Assembly (NCBI GenBank): GCA_026168455.1
Contig: CM047428.1
Location: forward strand, 18,380,759 to 18,444,758
DNA from: Theocolax elegans
Taxonomy: Eukaryota > Arthropoda > Insecta > Hymenoptera > Cerocephalidae
Length of the DNA stretch: 64,000 nt
Reading direction: 5' to 3'
Part shown: piece by piece, positions 1 through 14,000 of the stretch
Position numbering within the stretch: the stretch's first letter is position 1
How the letters are laid out: the number at the start of each line of letters is the position of its first letter
Translations under genes and position numbers: made by a program
Notes under the pieces: model-generated
What the model saw: only the letters and a program-made list of their open reading frames with translations
Databases searched by the model: none
Told to the model about the DNA's origin: nothing

Positions 1-3000
1 CAGGTTTATTTATAAATATATACCTATATGAAAGAATTTAATTATCCGTTGCCTCGACCAAACGATGTATCTATATATGTATACGAAATGAAAAAAGTCA
101 CTGAGCAGAGATAAATAGAGTAAAGAGGGGGGATGGTACGGGGAGCTAAATAAAAATCGCGTAATTCTTAAAATTAGTAACGAGGTCGAAAAGCGAAACG
201 AAATAAAAGTACTCTCATGGCGCACTCAAGAGAAAGAGAAAGAGCAAGTATGAGAGAGGAAAAAGAAAAGGAAGATATATATAGATGTATGTACGTACAC
301 ACGTATACGTGTACATATATATGTGGTAGAAAAAGCGCGTCTCGACGTTTCATGGAAGAAGTTAATCCGGGTGGATGCGCGCGCGCGGGCTTATGATTTT
401 CCCTCGAGAATTTAGCCTCTGACATACGCGAGCGACGAAATAAAAAGAATGAGGAAATGAAAGAGATTAAGGGATAGATGAAGGCGTATATAACGGGAAA
501 GAAAAATGTTATATATAATAATAAATGAACGTTAGAGTTGGGTTAGAATTTTAAATGATGGAATGGTTGCGTTTATACCTTTCTATCTACCAATTTTTGT
601 ACATCCAATACAACCTGTTCAACCTTAATAACCTGTTTCGCGCAAATCCTAACATATTGATTATTTATTCTAGTCAAACCTTAATCCTTTCAAATTTAAA
701 ACAGATATACGCGTTATTTTGATGTCTCCCTTTAAAATCACCTTTTATTTTTACGGATTAGTAACAATCTCAGATGAAACGAATAAGATGGGAAGTAATT
801 CATATTAATGTCCGCACAGTAAAATAAAACCGGAAAAAAATTAGGGAACAAAAAATAATTATTCGGCGAGGATCCGACACTGTCATGTGCAGCAGTTTAG
901 TTCTACAACTTTGACGCTTAATTATGCGAGCCAAGTCAAGGGGCTGTAAGAGCCACCGGGTCGCGGTTTACACTTTGGTAGGAAGGGATAAACCTATCCC
1001 TCTGTAATATTTCGAATTTTGGTAAGTCTTTGCGGGATGGATATACTTTGTTATTTATGCGGTTTGCCACGTTTTTGATTAAACAGTTGCTTCGCAGTGG
1101 TGAATAACCTTACAGGTTTTCTACGTTTAAGTTATTTATTTCTGACGTTTCTTTACGCAAGAACGAATTAAAAAACGAATGCACATTGTTCAGGATAGCC
1201 GAGATTGTATCATTGCGAAATATTTTATTAAATCAATCCGCGATTATTTATAAATTTTATAGTTCTCATTTTGCGTTTGACGAACAACATATTCGTATTT
1301 ATATACGTCGATGATGTTTTATATGTTTAAAATATTCGTCTGAGTAGTATATATATAGAAGGAATGTTTTAACTAAAACTTCATACTTTTGTTTCCTAGT
1401 TCATAGTAAATTTTTCTTTTGTATCAATTGGTATAGAGAATCGTTATACAAAACAATTTAGGTATGTATATTTAACTAAAAATAGAAAGTTTATTAGAAA
1501 ATTGGTAAATTACTTAGATAGTATAGAAATTAATAATAAACTATAGTTAAATATTAATAGAATTACAAAAAGTTGAAAAATTGAGTAATGTTATACTACT
1601 ATGCGGTAAGTAATAGATACGTTGATTTACGTTTTTATTTAAATGGAAGACAATGTTCAATTGTTTCTGTTGATTTGCAATATTTTGTAACAAAATGATA
1701 ACTTTCCACAAATATAGAAGGTAACAATAGAAAATTAAATAATTTAAATTTTAAAGTCCTAAATATTTTGGACTACGAGTTTAGTAAATGGCAATTCAGT
1801 TTTGATTTTCTCATATATCATACTGAAGAAGATCTATTTATTTTTATTATTTAGCTAATAATTTTAAGGTGTAATACTATAAGTAACAAAATTACATAAA
1901 TCTTTGGGGAATTCTTTTAACGCGTATTGATAAAATTCTATAAAAAATTTAATTGATTCCATAACGGGACTTGAAATATACCAAATTGATAGTCGTTATC
2001 CGATTAAAAAATCTCCAGTTTCTGTTAAAATATTTTCTTAATATGTTTGAAACGTAATCTAAAACATCATCTACACTGACATACTCGTGTAGACAGCTAC
2101 AATGAGAACTTTGTATTCTGTCAAGTGAATTTATACCAGCATTGAAATCTCCACCGTTTCTTAAAAAATTAACTCAAATATTCTAGTGAAAACAAAACGT
2201 TAAGCAAATGATTGTTAACATAACTATCAAATTTTAAATGAACATCAATAATGAGAAACTATATATATTATCTGTCGAAAATAATAATTTGATATTTTTA
2301 ATCTGTTTTAAACATTAAAAACAATTAATGGCTGAGTTACATTTATTAAGTTCCCCTAGTAGAATTTTAAATATGAAAAATGGGCTTAAAACTAAGAAAT
2401 GGCCAGTGAAACTGGTCAGGTTCTATCTCAAAATGAAACGCTTTTTCACACCTTTCTTGACCATTTCTTAGATGGACATAACCTTCATCAAATATGAAAC
2501 AACTTTTCGGGTAATCCTGTAAACAATACTTGAAGCGTGTTGTGAAATTTGATCGGTTTTACCATTTGTAATAGATACAGACGCTTATTTACGCTATATA
2601 AATAGTACTTTTAAAGATATTTTGACGTTTATCATTTTTGTCTCAAATTAAGCCAAATCATTTTTAGGAGCTTGTTCATGGCTATTATACCTACCTAAAA
2701 TGGCCAATTTTTCTTAGTCTACTTAAAATTCCAAAAGCATTTTTGATGGTCAGAAAAGGTTTATAAATTAGAATGAAAACTATGAAATGGGCAGGAAAGG
2801 TTCGAAAAAGCGTTTCATTCTTGTACACGACCTGACCAAGCGTCCTAGTTAGTTTATAGATTGACATGAGAACGCTACTCAGTAAATGGCTACAAATTTT
2901 TGTTGATTCCACCAGGGTCATAGACTTTTTAAAGGTAATATATTAATATTATTTGCATGCTTCAATAAATGTTTCTGTTATCAATTGACGAATTTGACGA

Positions 3001-3053
3001 TTAAAAGTAATTTAATCCTGAAGTTTTAGCAAGACTTAGAGTCATAATAATTA
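1..3053. other. non-coding flank, no gene seen
   Basis: AT-rich sequence; GC-richer only at 330-420 and 860-980. Within it, 2404-2468 and 2783-2845 form an imperfect inverted repeat sharing GAATGAAACGCTTTTTC-like cores, probably an old fold-back MITE. No exon of the receptor ligand-binding domain was recognised. Confidence 0.45.
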
Positions 3054-3057
3054 TTAA

Positions 3058-5879
3058 GGGGTCAAGCCTGGGTTAACTGCTCAAAAAATTGATTTTTTTT
3101 TTATTAACTTTTTTTAAAGTATTTCTTACATAAAACATTATCCCAAAATTTGAAAAAAAAACAAAAAATTTTTTCGCAAGTTATAATTGAAATAAAGTAA
3201 GCATCAATAGACATTATTTCTCTAAAATTATTTTTGCAAAAAAAGACATTTTATTTTAATTTAACTAAAATAATAATTGCGAGGTTTTCGACGTTTACAT
3301 ACAAGTATATTAAACGAAGCAACTATCAAGCGTAGAGTTTGGTAAAGTAGAAATCTACTTTACCATACGATTCAAATTTAATAGTTAATAAATAAATGAT
3401 TCTTTTTACTCTAATATACTGCACAAATACGTACAGTTCTATTTGAAGTAAATATTGCCTGCATTGATAAAGTATTTACATTATTTTAGTAAATACTCAG
3501 TGGATTTTAAATTAAAAGTATATTTTTAACTTTAAATTTTATTAGTTTTAAGAAATTAATTATAAGCTTATACAAAAAACGAGCAGTAAAACAAATGCCA
3601 GACTCAAGTAACAGAATACCTGGTACATCTGCTCATAAAAAAATTATCAACATCAGTAAAATCCAACTACGATGCACTTCCATCAACATTGATCCAGATC
3701 AAGTAAAAAGTTAAAAACTGATACCATTGAAGAAAGTAGCACAGAAAATAAAATTATAGATATATCACTACTTTTCCCAACATTAGAAGAATTTTTAGTT
3801 TGTCAGAATTGTCATGGTACAGTTAAATTTTCTGAAGTTGATGTGAGAGGTTTGGGAAGTAAAATAACAATAACATGTACAAACTGTTTTAAGGTATTTG
3901 TTATTGATTCAAGTAGAAAAGTTGGAAAAAAAGTAACGCTTATGAAATAAATAGACGTTAGTGTACACAATGAGAACTCTTGGTCATGGGCATGCTGGTT
4001 TAGTTACTTTTTGTGGAAATATGGATTTGCCGAGTCCAGTTTCTCACAGTAATTATGACATTATTAATACAGAGATAAAAAATGTTTGTAAAGAAGTTGG
4101 TAAACAGTCTATGAAAGCAACTGTCAAGCAAGTATATGATTCAACAAGTCAGAATTGCCATATAAGTGTATCAGGTGATGGTTCTTGGAGGAAGCGAGGA
4201 TTCAATTCTCTTCAAGGTGTTGATACTGCATGAGAATGAAAAAGTAATTGACGTTCCTCCAAAGCAATATTTTTGCAGAGCATGTGAATTGCGACCAGAA
4301 GAAGAAACAAAAGAATATAGAGAGTGGTACTTTACGGCATGAAATATACTAATTATATTGGAGGTTTGAAACACTTTCACAAATAAGTACTCATAAAATA
4401 ACTTCAACCACATAATATCGCACTAAGCACAAATACACTGAGCATAACAAAACACTTATTTATAATTTTATCTGTATTCTGCAAATATTGTATATCTAAG
4501 TGTTGACACATTGGTTATGCTGAAATGGAGAAACAAAGAATCAATTTCTTGACATAAACAAAATATAAATTTAAGGTTATGCAAATACTTATCTGATATA
4601 ATTTGTTCATGCAGTTTTATAAACCACTAGTTTTTTTTACTTATTTTATTTAGATATTGTATAATATAATATATATAATATATAATTCTACTTGATATTA
4701 TAATAGCTTAAAACTGAACTACAAACGTGTGGCTGGTGCACACTTCCATTAGCAGCTGTAACACTATATATGCCTCTCTCTTTCTCTATCACGTGACAAG
4801 GCAATCCGAAAAATCAATAATTTTATGGAAGACTTGTCATGTGAGAGAGAGAGAAAGAGATATTGTACACAACTGTCAAACAGTATTTGTTTTTACTCCA
4901 TTCTTTACATACTTTTAATTAAATTTAATGCTTATAATAAAAATTATAATCATATAATATAATATAATAATCATAGTATAAATATTATTATATAAAATAG
5001 TCATAAACTATATATAAAATAATCATGTATTAATATTCAATAATAGCTAAGTATTCTTTTAGTTTTAAAAAATTTATTCCTCTTTTTATAAAGAAACTGA
5101 TTCTTGAAGTTGACTTTCTGTTATTTTAGATAATACATGTATATTAAAAAAATATACTGAGTATTATATTAATAAAACCAGAAAAAAGTCACTATAAACC
5201 TATTAAATATACATATTATTAAGATTACACATACAAATTGTACGATACCTGAAGAATATGGTATTAGAATTATAAAATAAGTAAAACTTTAAATCTAATA
5301 AGTGAAACTTTAAATGCATTTATCTCATTAATGCTTTTTTAATGATTTTAGCTTACTTGCCGCAGGATATTTCAGAGCCAGGTTGATGAATCACTTTGAA
5401 ATTTTGGGGAAACTTTTAAAATATATATTTCTACGGACTTATGTTGCCCAATTTTCAAAAAGATAAGTTTTAGGTGAATGTTATGTACGTATACGTACAT
5501 AACATTCACTATTTTTCTTGTTATTATCAACTTTTATATTTAATACATTGTTATTAATTTTTTTTTGAGAAAAGGAAAAACGTAAGTCTGTAAACGTATA
5601 TTCCATGAACATTTTAAGCCTTATTAGACATTAAAAGATGCATTCAATGCTTCAATATCCTACGGCAACTGCAAAAATTAATCAATTTTTTAATATCATT
5701 ATAAGTTTAATAACCAGGATTAAAAATGCATTATAAACATTTTTTATATTGATAAATATAATGTATAATACATATATATTATATAAAAAAAATTAATATG
5801 TGAGAAGAATTAAAAAAAAAAAAATTATTCTAATAATAATTATTTATTTATTGAAAACATTTAACCCAGGCTTGACCCC
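3058..5879 (+). mobile_element. Kolobok-like (Mutator-domain) DNA transposon, degraded
   Basis: The element begins GGGGTCAAGCCTGGGTTAA and ends with its exact reverse complement, a perfect 19-bp terminal inverted repeat. It is flanked on both sides by TTAA (3054-3057 and 5880-5883), the target duplication expected of Kolobok or piggyBac elements. The coding remnant at about 3590-4330 looks like the Mutator-like transposase of insect Kolobok elements rather than piggyBac. At 2.8 kb with a broken and truncated transposase it is non-autonomous. It lies downstream of the last visible receptor exon, perhaps in the next intron. Confidence 0.75.
3594..4340 (+). pseudogene. Mutator-like transposase fragment (Kolobok)
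   Basis: Broken plus-strand coding remnant. The segment around 3770-3947 encodes a zinc-ribbon-like part with two CxxC pairs (CQNCHG and CTNC). It is followed by stops and a frame change, then the open frame 3961-4233 with RTLGHGHAGLVTFCGNMDLP and SGDGSWRKRGF. The latter is the context I expect for the first catalytic Asp of this family. After another frame change the remnant continues with a CxxC-containing segment to about 4330 and then stops being recognisable, so the remaining catalytic part is missing. The family assignment comes from remembered motifs together with the TTAA target site. Confidence 0.65.
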
Positions 5880-5883
5880 TTAA

Positions 5884-6829
5884 CTGTTTTCTATGAGTAA
5901 TCAAAAACAGTTCTGTAATTCGTTGATTATATTTCATAAGCACTTTAATCAAGAATTCTAAACTTTTTTAAAAAAGGTTTTACCGACTTTAGAAATATAG
6001 ATATATCTTACATTTATTATTGTTTGGATGGTTTGTTTTACTGCAACAACGCGTTATGTTCTTTATATACGTACACCGATGCATAGTCTATCCTCTTTAT
6101 AGTATTCTAAGCTTTACAATACCTAATAAATACTCCTGGACACTTTAACTCAAAATTACGAACCTATTTTACAGGACCCTACGTTTACAGAACGCGGCAA
6201 AAGAAGAACTGACTTAAATTCCAATAAGGTATAATAATTGATCTTTTGTTCATTATTAATTTTGAATAAACAGACTGTACCTTTTGTTACATAAAAATAC
6301 GATATTTAACAGTTTCTATTTAAAGATACAACATGGTATACACGACTGTAAAATATTTTCAAGAATGTTTTGTACATTCAATACGTAGATTTTACGAGTT
6401 CACACTCAGAGGTGTAATGTAAATTTCAAATCCATTTTGAATTTGAATTATAGAAACATATATACCGATTTCTTTTAAAACAAAAATTTCGAATTTTATG
6501 GAATTCGAATTGAAATTGTTCACTAGAAAGATTATGCATGCAACGTTTAAAAATCAATAGGTGAACGCAAATTTAACAATATTTTTTTTATACATTCTAA
6601 AACTTGCGCATGTCAATGGCATTAAAAAATATGAAATTTAAAGCTGTATATTCGTATATGGATAAACTTTATACTGCATATTTTGTAACAAAAATTTTTA
6701 CAATATAGTTGTATTACTATTTACAATTCTGATGAGTCACAGTAATTATGAATGTCAATTTTTAACCGCAGAGTGGACAATCGTAATAAATAGAAAAATA
6801 AATGAAACTCGAATAATTGATATACTTAC
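5884..6829. other. non-coding sequence next to receptor exon
   Basis: AT-rich. The ORF overlapping 6732-7002 on the plus strand is only the reverse of the receptor exon and its flanks. Nothing else seen. Confidence 0.6.
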
Positions 6830-6971
6830 AATCTCTGGACATGCCGACGGCCAGACACTTTTTAAATCTACAGTACTGGCAACGATTCCGATTCAATCTT
6901 ATCACCAGACACTTCCCGTCTCGCAAACACCTGTACTCGATCTGCTTTTGTATGCTCCGCCTGAAGAAGCC
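6830..6971 (-). CDS. E78: E78-like nuclear receptor, exon with second zinc finger
   Basis: Minus-strand exon of 142 bp with a TTTTCCAG|GGC acceptor (AG at 6972-6973) and a GATT|GTAAGT donor (6828-6829). It starts in phase 0, exactly matching the end of the exon at 21456-21580. It begins [20 protein letters not shown] and goes on through the second zinc finger with [11 protein letters not shown] and ends MSRD plus one base. GFFRRS completes the recognition helix after the P-box. The sequence is typical of the E78 branch of the NR1 family. The pair defines a 14.5 kb intron. The hinge and ligand-binding-domain exons should lie further along the minus strand; I did not find them in 1-6829, so they are probably beyond the left edge. 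Confidence 0.87.
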
Positions 6972-9900
6972 CTGGAAAATTGAAAAAAATTGCTCGTATT
7001 AAACCCTTACTTTCGGTAATTTCATAAATTATTCGGTGAATTATTTAAAACAACATTAAGCGGACGAGGGGCATCGAACTCAATATATTTTCGCATTTGC
7101 ATTATACATCTGTATCGATCCTTCGTGATATATATATGTATACACACGTACACACACAAACCAACACACACACACATGTCGAATGTTACGCTAAATGATT
7201 CACGACAATATATAAATCCTAATTAATTGATTAACCACCATTTTACTAAATGGTAAATAAAAAACATGTAATTGGATTGAATTAGCAAGCACCTCTCAGT
7301 GAAATAATACTCAACCGAATAAATAATACAGAGGGAAAAATGTTTAAAAATTAGTGTACGGTATCTTTAATTCACGAGAGGCGAATTGCACATAAAACGC
7401 CAGGCAATTCATATTCCCCGTGAAATTTCCTTTAAAAATGTCGCATAACCGAATAAGTACGTGCATACGCGAATCGAAGAAATTCATGAAAAGAGGCGTA
7501 TATAAAAAGGATCGAGGAAAAGTCGTTTCGCGTAAAAATTTCTTCAGAAAAATCCTTCCGCCTCTCAAAGTGAATTCTACAGGGGAAGGGTGGGAGGGAG
7601 GGGAGGACGATATCGCGGAAACGTGACGGCTGCTTGAAGAGTTCGCGCACAAAAACCGAATCACCTGCGGGAAGAAAGTAGGTACCGGAGAAAGATGAAC
7701 GGTGAAATACTTCCAATGCGAATTACAGGGGAATTAATATTTTATTGCTAGCTCTCAAGGACTTATATGTATCTTTCTCGAATTCCCTCGTAGATGGGTG
7801 TAATCTTGTAGATGAAATTAGGTGTATGCTGGATTACACGTTTAAAAGATTTATTTTCGAATATCGTTTATGGTTATTTGTTCTTACGATTATTAAGATC
7901 GATCGCTTATAAATTTTGGTTCGAAATCTTATGTTTTTATTTTCGTTCAACTGCGTGTATTTATGTCATTAGTGTTTCGTGGATTTAAAATTACATAATT
8001 TTCACTAGGTAACCGACAAGCGATATAATAATATATTTAATCGGCTCGAATGTTTATTAATCTATTATTAAACATTGACAATGTTTATAACATTTTAAAA
8101 TATTACAACGTCAAAAGTGTTTCATAAAAAATGTTTTCTTTCTTACAATTAGAAATAGAATTCAATTTCTCATATAATAGAATAATAATAATTCATTTCC
8201 GTTTAGAATAGCATTTACTCTCGTGTGTATGTTAGTAAACGTAATTAACAATGCAACAATTAGTTACAATTAAAAAATTGTATACGCATCTTTTAGAAAA
8301 AATGAACAAAAATTCAAGTATTGTACAATCGTTTATAAACAACAAAGTAAAAAAAAAAATATACACATCACGCATTGAAACACGTTTCGTGTGTGGGATA
8401 TCAAATTTACTCATAAAATTAATTTAGTTACCTTTTATGCATTTGATTCTCAGTAAAACAATTTACAAGTCTTTGACTAACCATTTTTTACGCTAAAAAT
8501 ATGTACATAGGGAAAACTGCTTTTATTTAATATGGAATATTAAATATAATAATTATATTTTTGTGTTTAAAGCATTAAAATGATTAAAGGTAGAAAATCA
8601 GAGAATAATCTGATTAAGAGGTCTGTTCTATCTAGTATGTAGAAATGCATTAAAAATTTTATATCCTAAGGTATACATTTCAAATTTATAAAGAGAAGAG
8701 GGGTCTGTGCCTACACGTGCGTGTGTGTGTGTATCAATGTGATGCGCTAGGGTTCTCTTCAATTATTTCTCGACTTTTCCCTTCGGTTGATTCGTCGGTG
8801 GGTCTTGGTAGTTTGCGCGGCATGGGTCAAAAGAACTATGCATAATTCAATTTTATTCTCCCTGGAGTTCCCGCGAACGAGAAGAGAGCTACGCAAGTGG
8901 GTCACGTTCGAAGCCTCGAGAAATAGTTTCTCTCGTTCTTTTATAAACCACGCGCGTCGTTCAATTTCACATTTTCCGCGGTGCATCGGCGTGCACTGCA
9001 CGTGCCGATCCCGCAGATAAGAACCAAGGGTGCTTTATGCTAAATTTGAAAAACGAGTGAATATTAGGAAAAAGAATCTCCAAGAGAACTTAAAGATGTA
9101 CTAACGAATGGTCGAGCTCGCTCGTAATATATTATTAGACACCGGATTTTCATGCGGTATTAAAAGTTCATTAAATTTGAATAATTAACACAAATTATGA
9201 ATAAACTCACTCTTCCTTTTAATTTGGATTATGCATGTTACGAACATGCAAAAAATGTGCAAGTAACGTTTGCAGTGCGTATGCACTATTTATGTTGCAT
9301 AAATCTACAATCTACAGGATATTATTATTTATGTTAATTATAATTTTGGCGAAATGTAATTTATTGACAGTTTGCAGATGGAATAATGAACAATATAATA
9401 ATATTATATTATGGAATAATGTTTTGAACTTATAAGTTAATGATTTTCTCTTACTGTTTTTCAAAATATTATTGCAGAATATAATATATAAGTATTATAT
9501 ATATACTTATCAAAACAGTATTTATTGCTTAAATGGGTACTTTCGTATACAAATACGTGTAGTAAACTTATTATAATATATAACAAACTTATAGATATAA
9601 GTTATATAATAAACTTGTCTATAAATAATTTTCAAAACAATATATTATTAAATGGTTTTTCATGTTACTAATTTCGGATCGGTGACGCTTTTCTATTAAA
9701 ATTAATTTGTAACCGGAAAATGATCTTTCCACGTGACATGATATTAGAGCGTACTTTGATATTAATGACGACTTGGTTGAAGAATTCAATTTTTAGCGTA
9801 ACTGTTTTACTTCATATGCCAGGTATATTATTAATTTCTTCAATGATGTCACGAAAGTTGGAGAAAAAAGCCATATATTGAGCAAGTTCTGAATTTCCAA

Positions 9901-10724
9901 AAACATATTTTGCATTTTCAAAACATTTACCATCTTCTTAATGAAACTTGTTAATTATCTGCTGGTTAATAAAAATAAATGAATGAAAAGTTAAAAATAC
10001 TACATATGCGAATATATTTCAGTACTTATTTAACCCTTTCAGAAACGAATTAATTTAGATATTTTTCATATTTTTATTTATAATTTTATTACTACGATTG
10101 TTTTTAAGTCTAGAATTGGTATAATATTGTCTTATTAATCTTAAAATACTAAACAAACATTTCTTTATTATAGTTTTAATAATTTACGTAATAATTTTTT
10201 TAATGAAAATTTTTCATCTATGTACATTACAATGTAAATTGGGTCTGAAAGAATTAAGAGCTGCATAAACTAATATATTTTTATTTTAACTGATGTAGCT
10301 ATAAATCGGTTGAAAATAAATGTATTTTTTTAAAAATCAGCTCTCAACCACGTACCCCATCTCTTTATTGTTTTATAAAGTTACATTATATTACAAATCT
10401 CTACACGTTATAGCGTATTCAACAATACTTTATTTGCATTAGAAATCAATTTAATCACAAGATTTAATCGGACTTTTACAGAAACTTTAGTTAAACCATA
10501 GATCACGCATGTTATATGTAACATATACGGATAGAAAATTTTTATATATCTACCAGCGCTGCGTCAGTAACAAGTAACAATATTCTATCTTCGATAATTT
10601 CATTTGGCTACAGGATTTGTAAAAATCTATTAACAAACCGAGCAATTGTTTAATTGTATGCTTTATTAAGAATTTTACAAGATAATAAAAAATTGAAATA
10701 ATTTTTAGCGAACGATAAATTTTC
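6972..10724. other. intron of E78-like gene, left part
   Basis: Non-coding. It contains (CA)n tracts near 7145-7175, a GC-richer block at 7400-7700 with short overlapping ORFs in several frames but no recognisable protein, and another GC-richer block at 8690-9020. No transposon ends recognised. Confidence 0.6.
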
Positions 10725-11069
10725 TATCTTCTTAAAACTCGCGACTTCGGGTGAAAACACGTCGCGCTCTGGTTGGTGGGAGTTCTTACCACCAGGGGGA
10801 TTCGACTGTTCTCTCTACCCCGCTAGAGAAACAGTTGAGTTACAAGGCATAAGTATAGTCGCATTAACATCCATTTGATCGTCGCTTTTCACCTGCGACG
10901 GGCGTCTAAAGAAGGCCTCTAGTTCCTTCCTGAGGAGACCAAAGCTAGAAAGCCGTAATTCAAACGCCAGTTTTTAATTTTTGGAAAGGGTTACTCTGGA
11001 ACTTCCACCAAATATAGTGGACGAAGAGTATTATCAACCTCGCTCAATAAAGCATATTGGTTCGCAAAG
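10725..11069. repeat. GC-rich insertion-like block flanked by an 11-bp direct repeat
   Basis: An unusually GC-rich block in AT-rich intron sequence, bounded by CGATAAATTTT at 10714-10724 and again at about 11070-11080, as a target-site duplication would look. Inside there is a strong short hairpin around 10769-10795 (CTGGT, GGTGGG, loop, TACCACCAG), a second one around 10815-10830 and a CAATAAAG motif near the right end. It could be a SINE, a solo LTR or a structured RNA gene. I do not recognise the family. Confidence 0.35.
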
Positions 11070-11080
11070 CCCGATAAATT

Positions 11081-14000
11081 TTATATATCGAAATAATAAA
11101 AAATAGTTAGTTTTCAACGGTTTTATACGATTTTTCTACTATTAAATTTGTAATTTGTCAACCCATGCAATCAGAAATTTTATCAACCGTGAATCCAAAT
11201 ATAATTATCATCTATATGTCTGATCAAATCTGTTTTATTACTGAAGAAAAGCAGTCTTTCAAATAATTTTTTATTATTATTAATTCATCAGATATATGTC
11301 GATGAGTGTATTTTTCTACATATTATTTTTCAAAATATTATTATTATCTACGCACTTCCAACCCATTTGCATCGCTACCACTATTCGACACATATCAAAG
11401 AAAAATTGATTTATTATGCCTGATGTATTTTCTGTTAATTCTGCACCGACACATGACGTTTTAAATTTGGCATTAGCTTTATGAAAGTTTGCATTAACAA
11501 GGTGTGTCAACTGTGAATTTATATATACTATTAAATAACCAATAAAAACTATGTGTTGTGTAACACTTGCAAACTACACGCACGTATTATACCATATAAA
11601 AGTCCGTTGTTTAATAATAATTTTATCAACAAAAACCTATATGCCATGAACAACGTTCTATGCCTATTCGGTATTTTGTAGGAAAAAGAATTTTTGCGCG
11701 GAATTATTCCAATTAATTCGTTGAATCTCGGTATAACAATGAGCCACATCGCATTCTCTCGGAGTACAAGAGATAAAAAAAAAAGTATGCTGCTCTCGTA
11801 ACGATTACAGAGAATTAATTAAAATCGCAAAGTCTAAACATCGTCCAACGGAAAGGAAACTGACGTTCCCTTTTGTGCGTATACATTGTACATAAAAACG
11901 CGGAAAAAGAATTACATTGCAAAAGGGCCTTTTATTAATTGGTTGCAGTGTGTAATATTCGTCTTGGTGCATAAATATACACGGGAAAGTAGAGCCAAGT
12001 CGATTCGACCGGTCGTCTCTCCACGACGAGCAGTAATCACCCCGGAAATGGAACGACGACTAGGCGGAAGCGAGGTACGCGAGTTTGTTTGTACTTGAGC
12101 GCTGCATGCAAAGAGAGAGAGAGAGAGAGAGAGAGAAGGAGCGGGAAAGGGAGAATCAGGCGCCCGCCTGAAAATTAATTACGGTAGATTCGCTTCCTAG
12201 CTGGGCCAGATAAGCAAAAGAGAAAAGAGAAAGAGAGTGAGAAGAAGAAAGATTTAAATGTGAAAGGGGAGGGAGAAGGGTTAAAAATATTTTTTTCGGT
12301 TGAAATTTGTTAGCTAAGTACCTCTGTAATTCGATAAGATTTCGTGTGCGAGTATAAATATCTTGTAGCGGATTATTTGTTTTATCATAATGGATTGACG
12401 TAACTGCACAACTGAAACTCTGCACAAAAGTTAAAGATTCCTTCGAAATAAATAGCGCAACTATAATATAATAATTTAAATCCTATGAAGAATGTTAATT
12501 CAAAAATTTGGATGAATAAAATCGTTTAATGTACAAATGACGCGTACCGCTCGCGTTGATTAACAAAGTATGTATTAATATTAATTATGTCGCTTAATTA
12601 ACGAAGTTTAGTCTAATTTTGAAGGAGGAGAAGAATGAACCGAAAGCCAGGTACGCCTCGTAGTTTTAGCTGAAAGAGGAGGAATGGTAGAGAAGAGCCG
12701 CGTGCTCGAAACTATATACATACACTCGCCTCTCTTGGTCTCTTTTGCAACAACTCGTTTACCGTACCTACTACCCTTTTGTTCGTGGGCGCGAGTGCGC
12801 AAGCTTTACCTTACTTTTCCGCGAAATAATATGCAAATTTCCTTGAGTGCTTATTAGCCTTTTATGGATACGCGATATGGAGGAATTTTCCTCTCGTTAC
12901 TCCTAGTTTGATTAAAACTTTTCCCGCGTTTTGTCCGACGCTCCTTGCTTTCGAGGTTTGTTTTACCTCTGCTTTGTAATGTAACTTTGTTGCACTTTTA
13001 AACCACGCGTTTTATATTTATACTCGAAATTACGTAACCTTCTCTCTATTCATTTGTAATATTAATTGCTACGACCATGTCTCACTTGGCACAATTGGTT
13101 TAAATGTATTTTATACTTGCAAAAGGTATTTCGTTATTAAAAAGAATCTGATTCGAGAATAATTTACATTATCTTTACAAGTAGTTAATTTTCTGACTAA
13201 GGAAGAAAAACCAATTCTACGGTAATGTAGGAACAAAAAAAACGAATAAGTTATAGGTCAAGACCCAATTACGTCTCGGTACGAGTGTCGAAAACGACCT
13301 TCATTCTTACGAATCCAGCTGCGTATAACTCCTATGGAAACTGTAAAGCTTTCCAATAATCGAGAAAAAATACGATCGTCGGAGATCGAAGGAACCGGAA
13401 AACCCGTTTTAGCGGAACGAAATACTTTCGTTTAGTTTTTAATCCCGCCCTCGCGCACATACATACACGCACGGACACATACGTGTATAGACTTTTGCCG
13501 GATGAAAAAGGAGTGAAAAAGAAAGCGAGAAGGATGTAGAGATCGGGTGGAAGAAGGATTCCTCGGCGACTTTTTTCCTGCAACTTTTCTCGTTCGTCAA
13601 GTTCTCTGGAAAAGTTCGCTAGGTCCTTATCCGCGAGTCCGGCCGCGTCTTCTTCTCTTCACGCGAGTTGTCCTACCAGCCGGAAGTTAGAATTTTTCTT
13701 TCGACCGTCCGAGTTTCCTTGTCTCTCTCTCTCTCTCTATCTTTTTTTCTATTTTCCTTGCGTCTCTTTTTAGTCACAACGATTTCTTCGTCTTCTTTAT
13801 TTATTTTCGTCGTAGCTCTTCTCGACGACTTTGATTCTTTTTCTTTAAGTATCTCAAGGGATTTATCGTTGGTTGTTTGTGTATACCGTTTACCTTGCTA
13901 CTTTTCTTTCAAAAGTACAAGAACTCTATGAAATTGTTATTTTAGTCACTGTATTATTAATATACTAGTCAGTAAACTGTTTCTTTTTGTGTATAGTCCT

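Noticed and set aside
3054..5883. piggyBac assignment for the TTAA element
   Set aside because: The coding remnant resembles Mutator/Kolobok transposase and the ends lack the typical piggyBac CCC start.
6732..7002. plus-strand frames over the receptor exon
   Set aside because: Antisense of the E78-like second-finger exon, whose splice sites and domain are clear on the minus strand.
8270..8370. possible CRISPR-like or tandem array signal in AT-rich sequence
   Set aside because: No regular repeat-spacer pattern; eukaryotic context.
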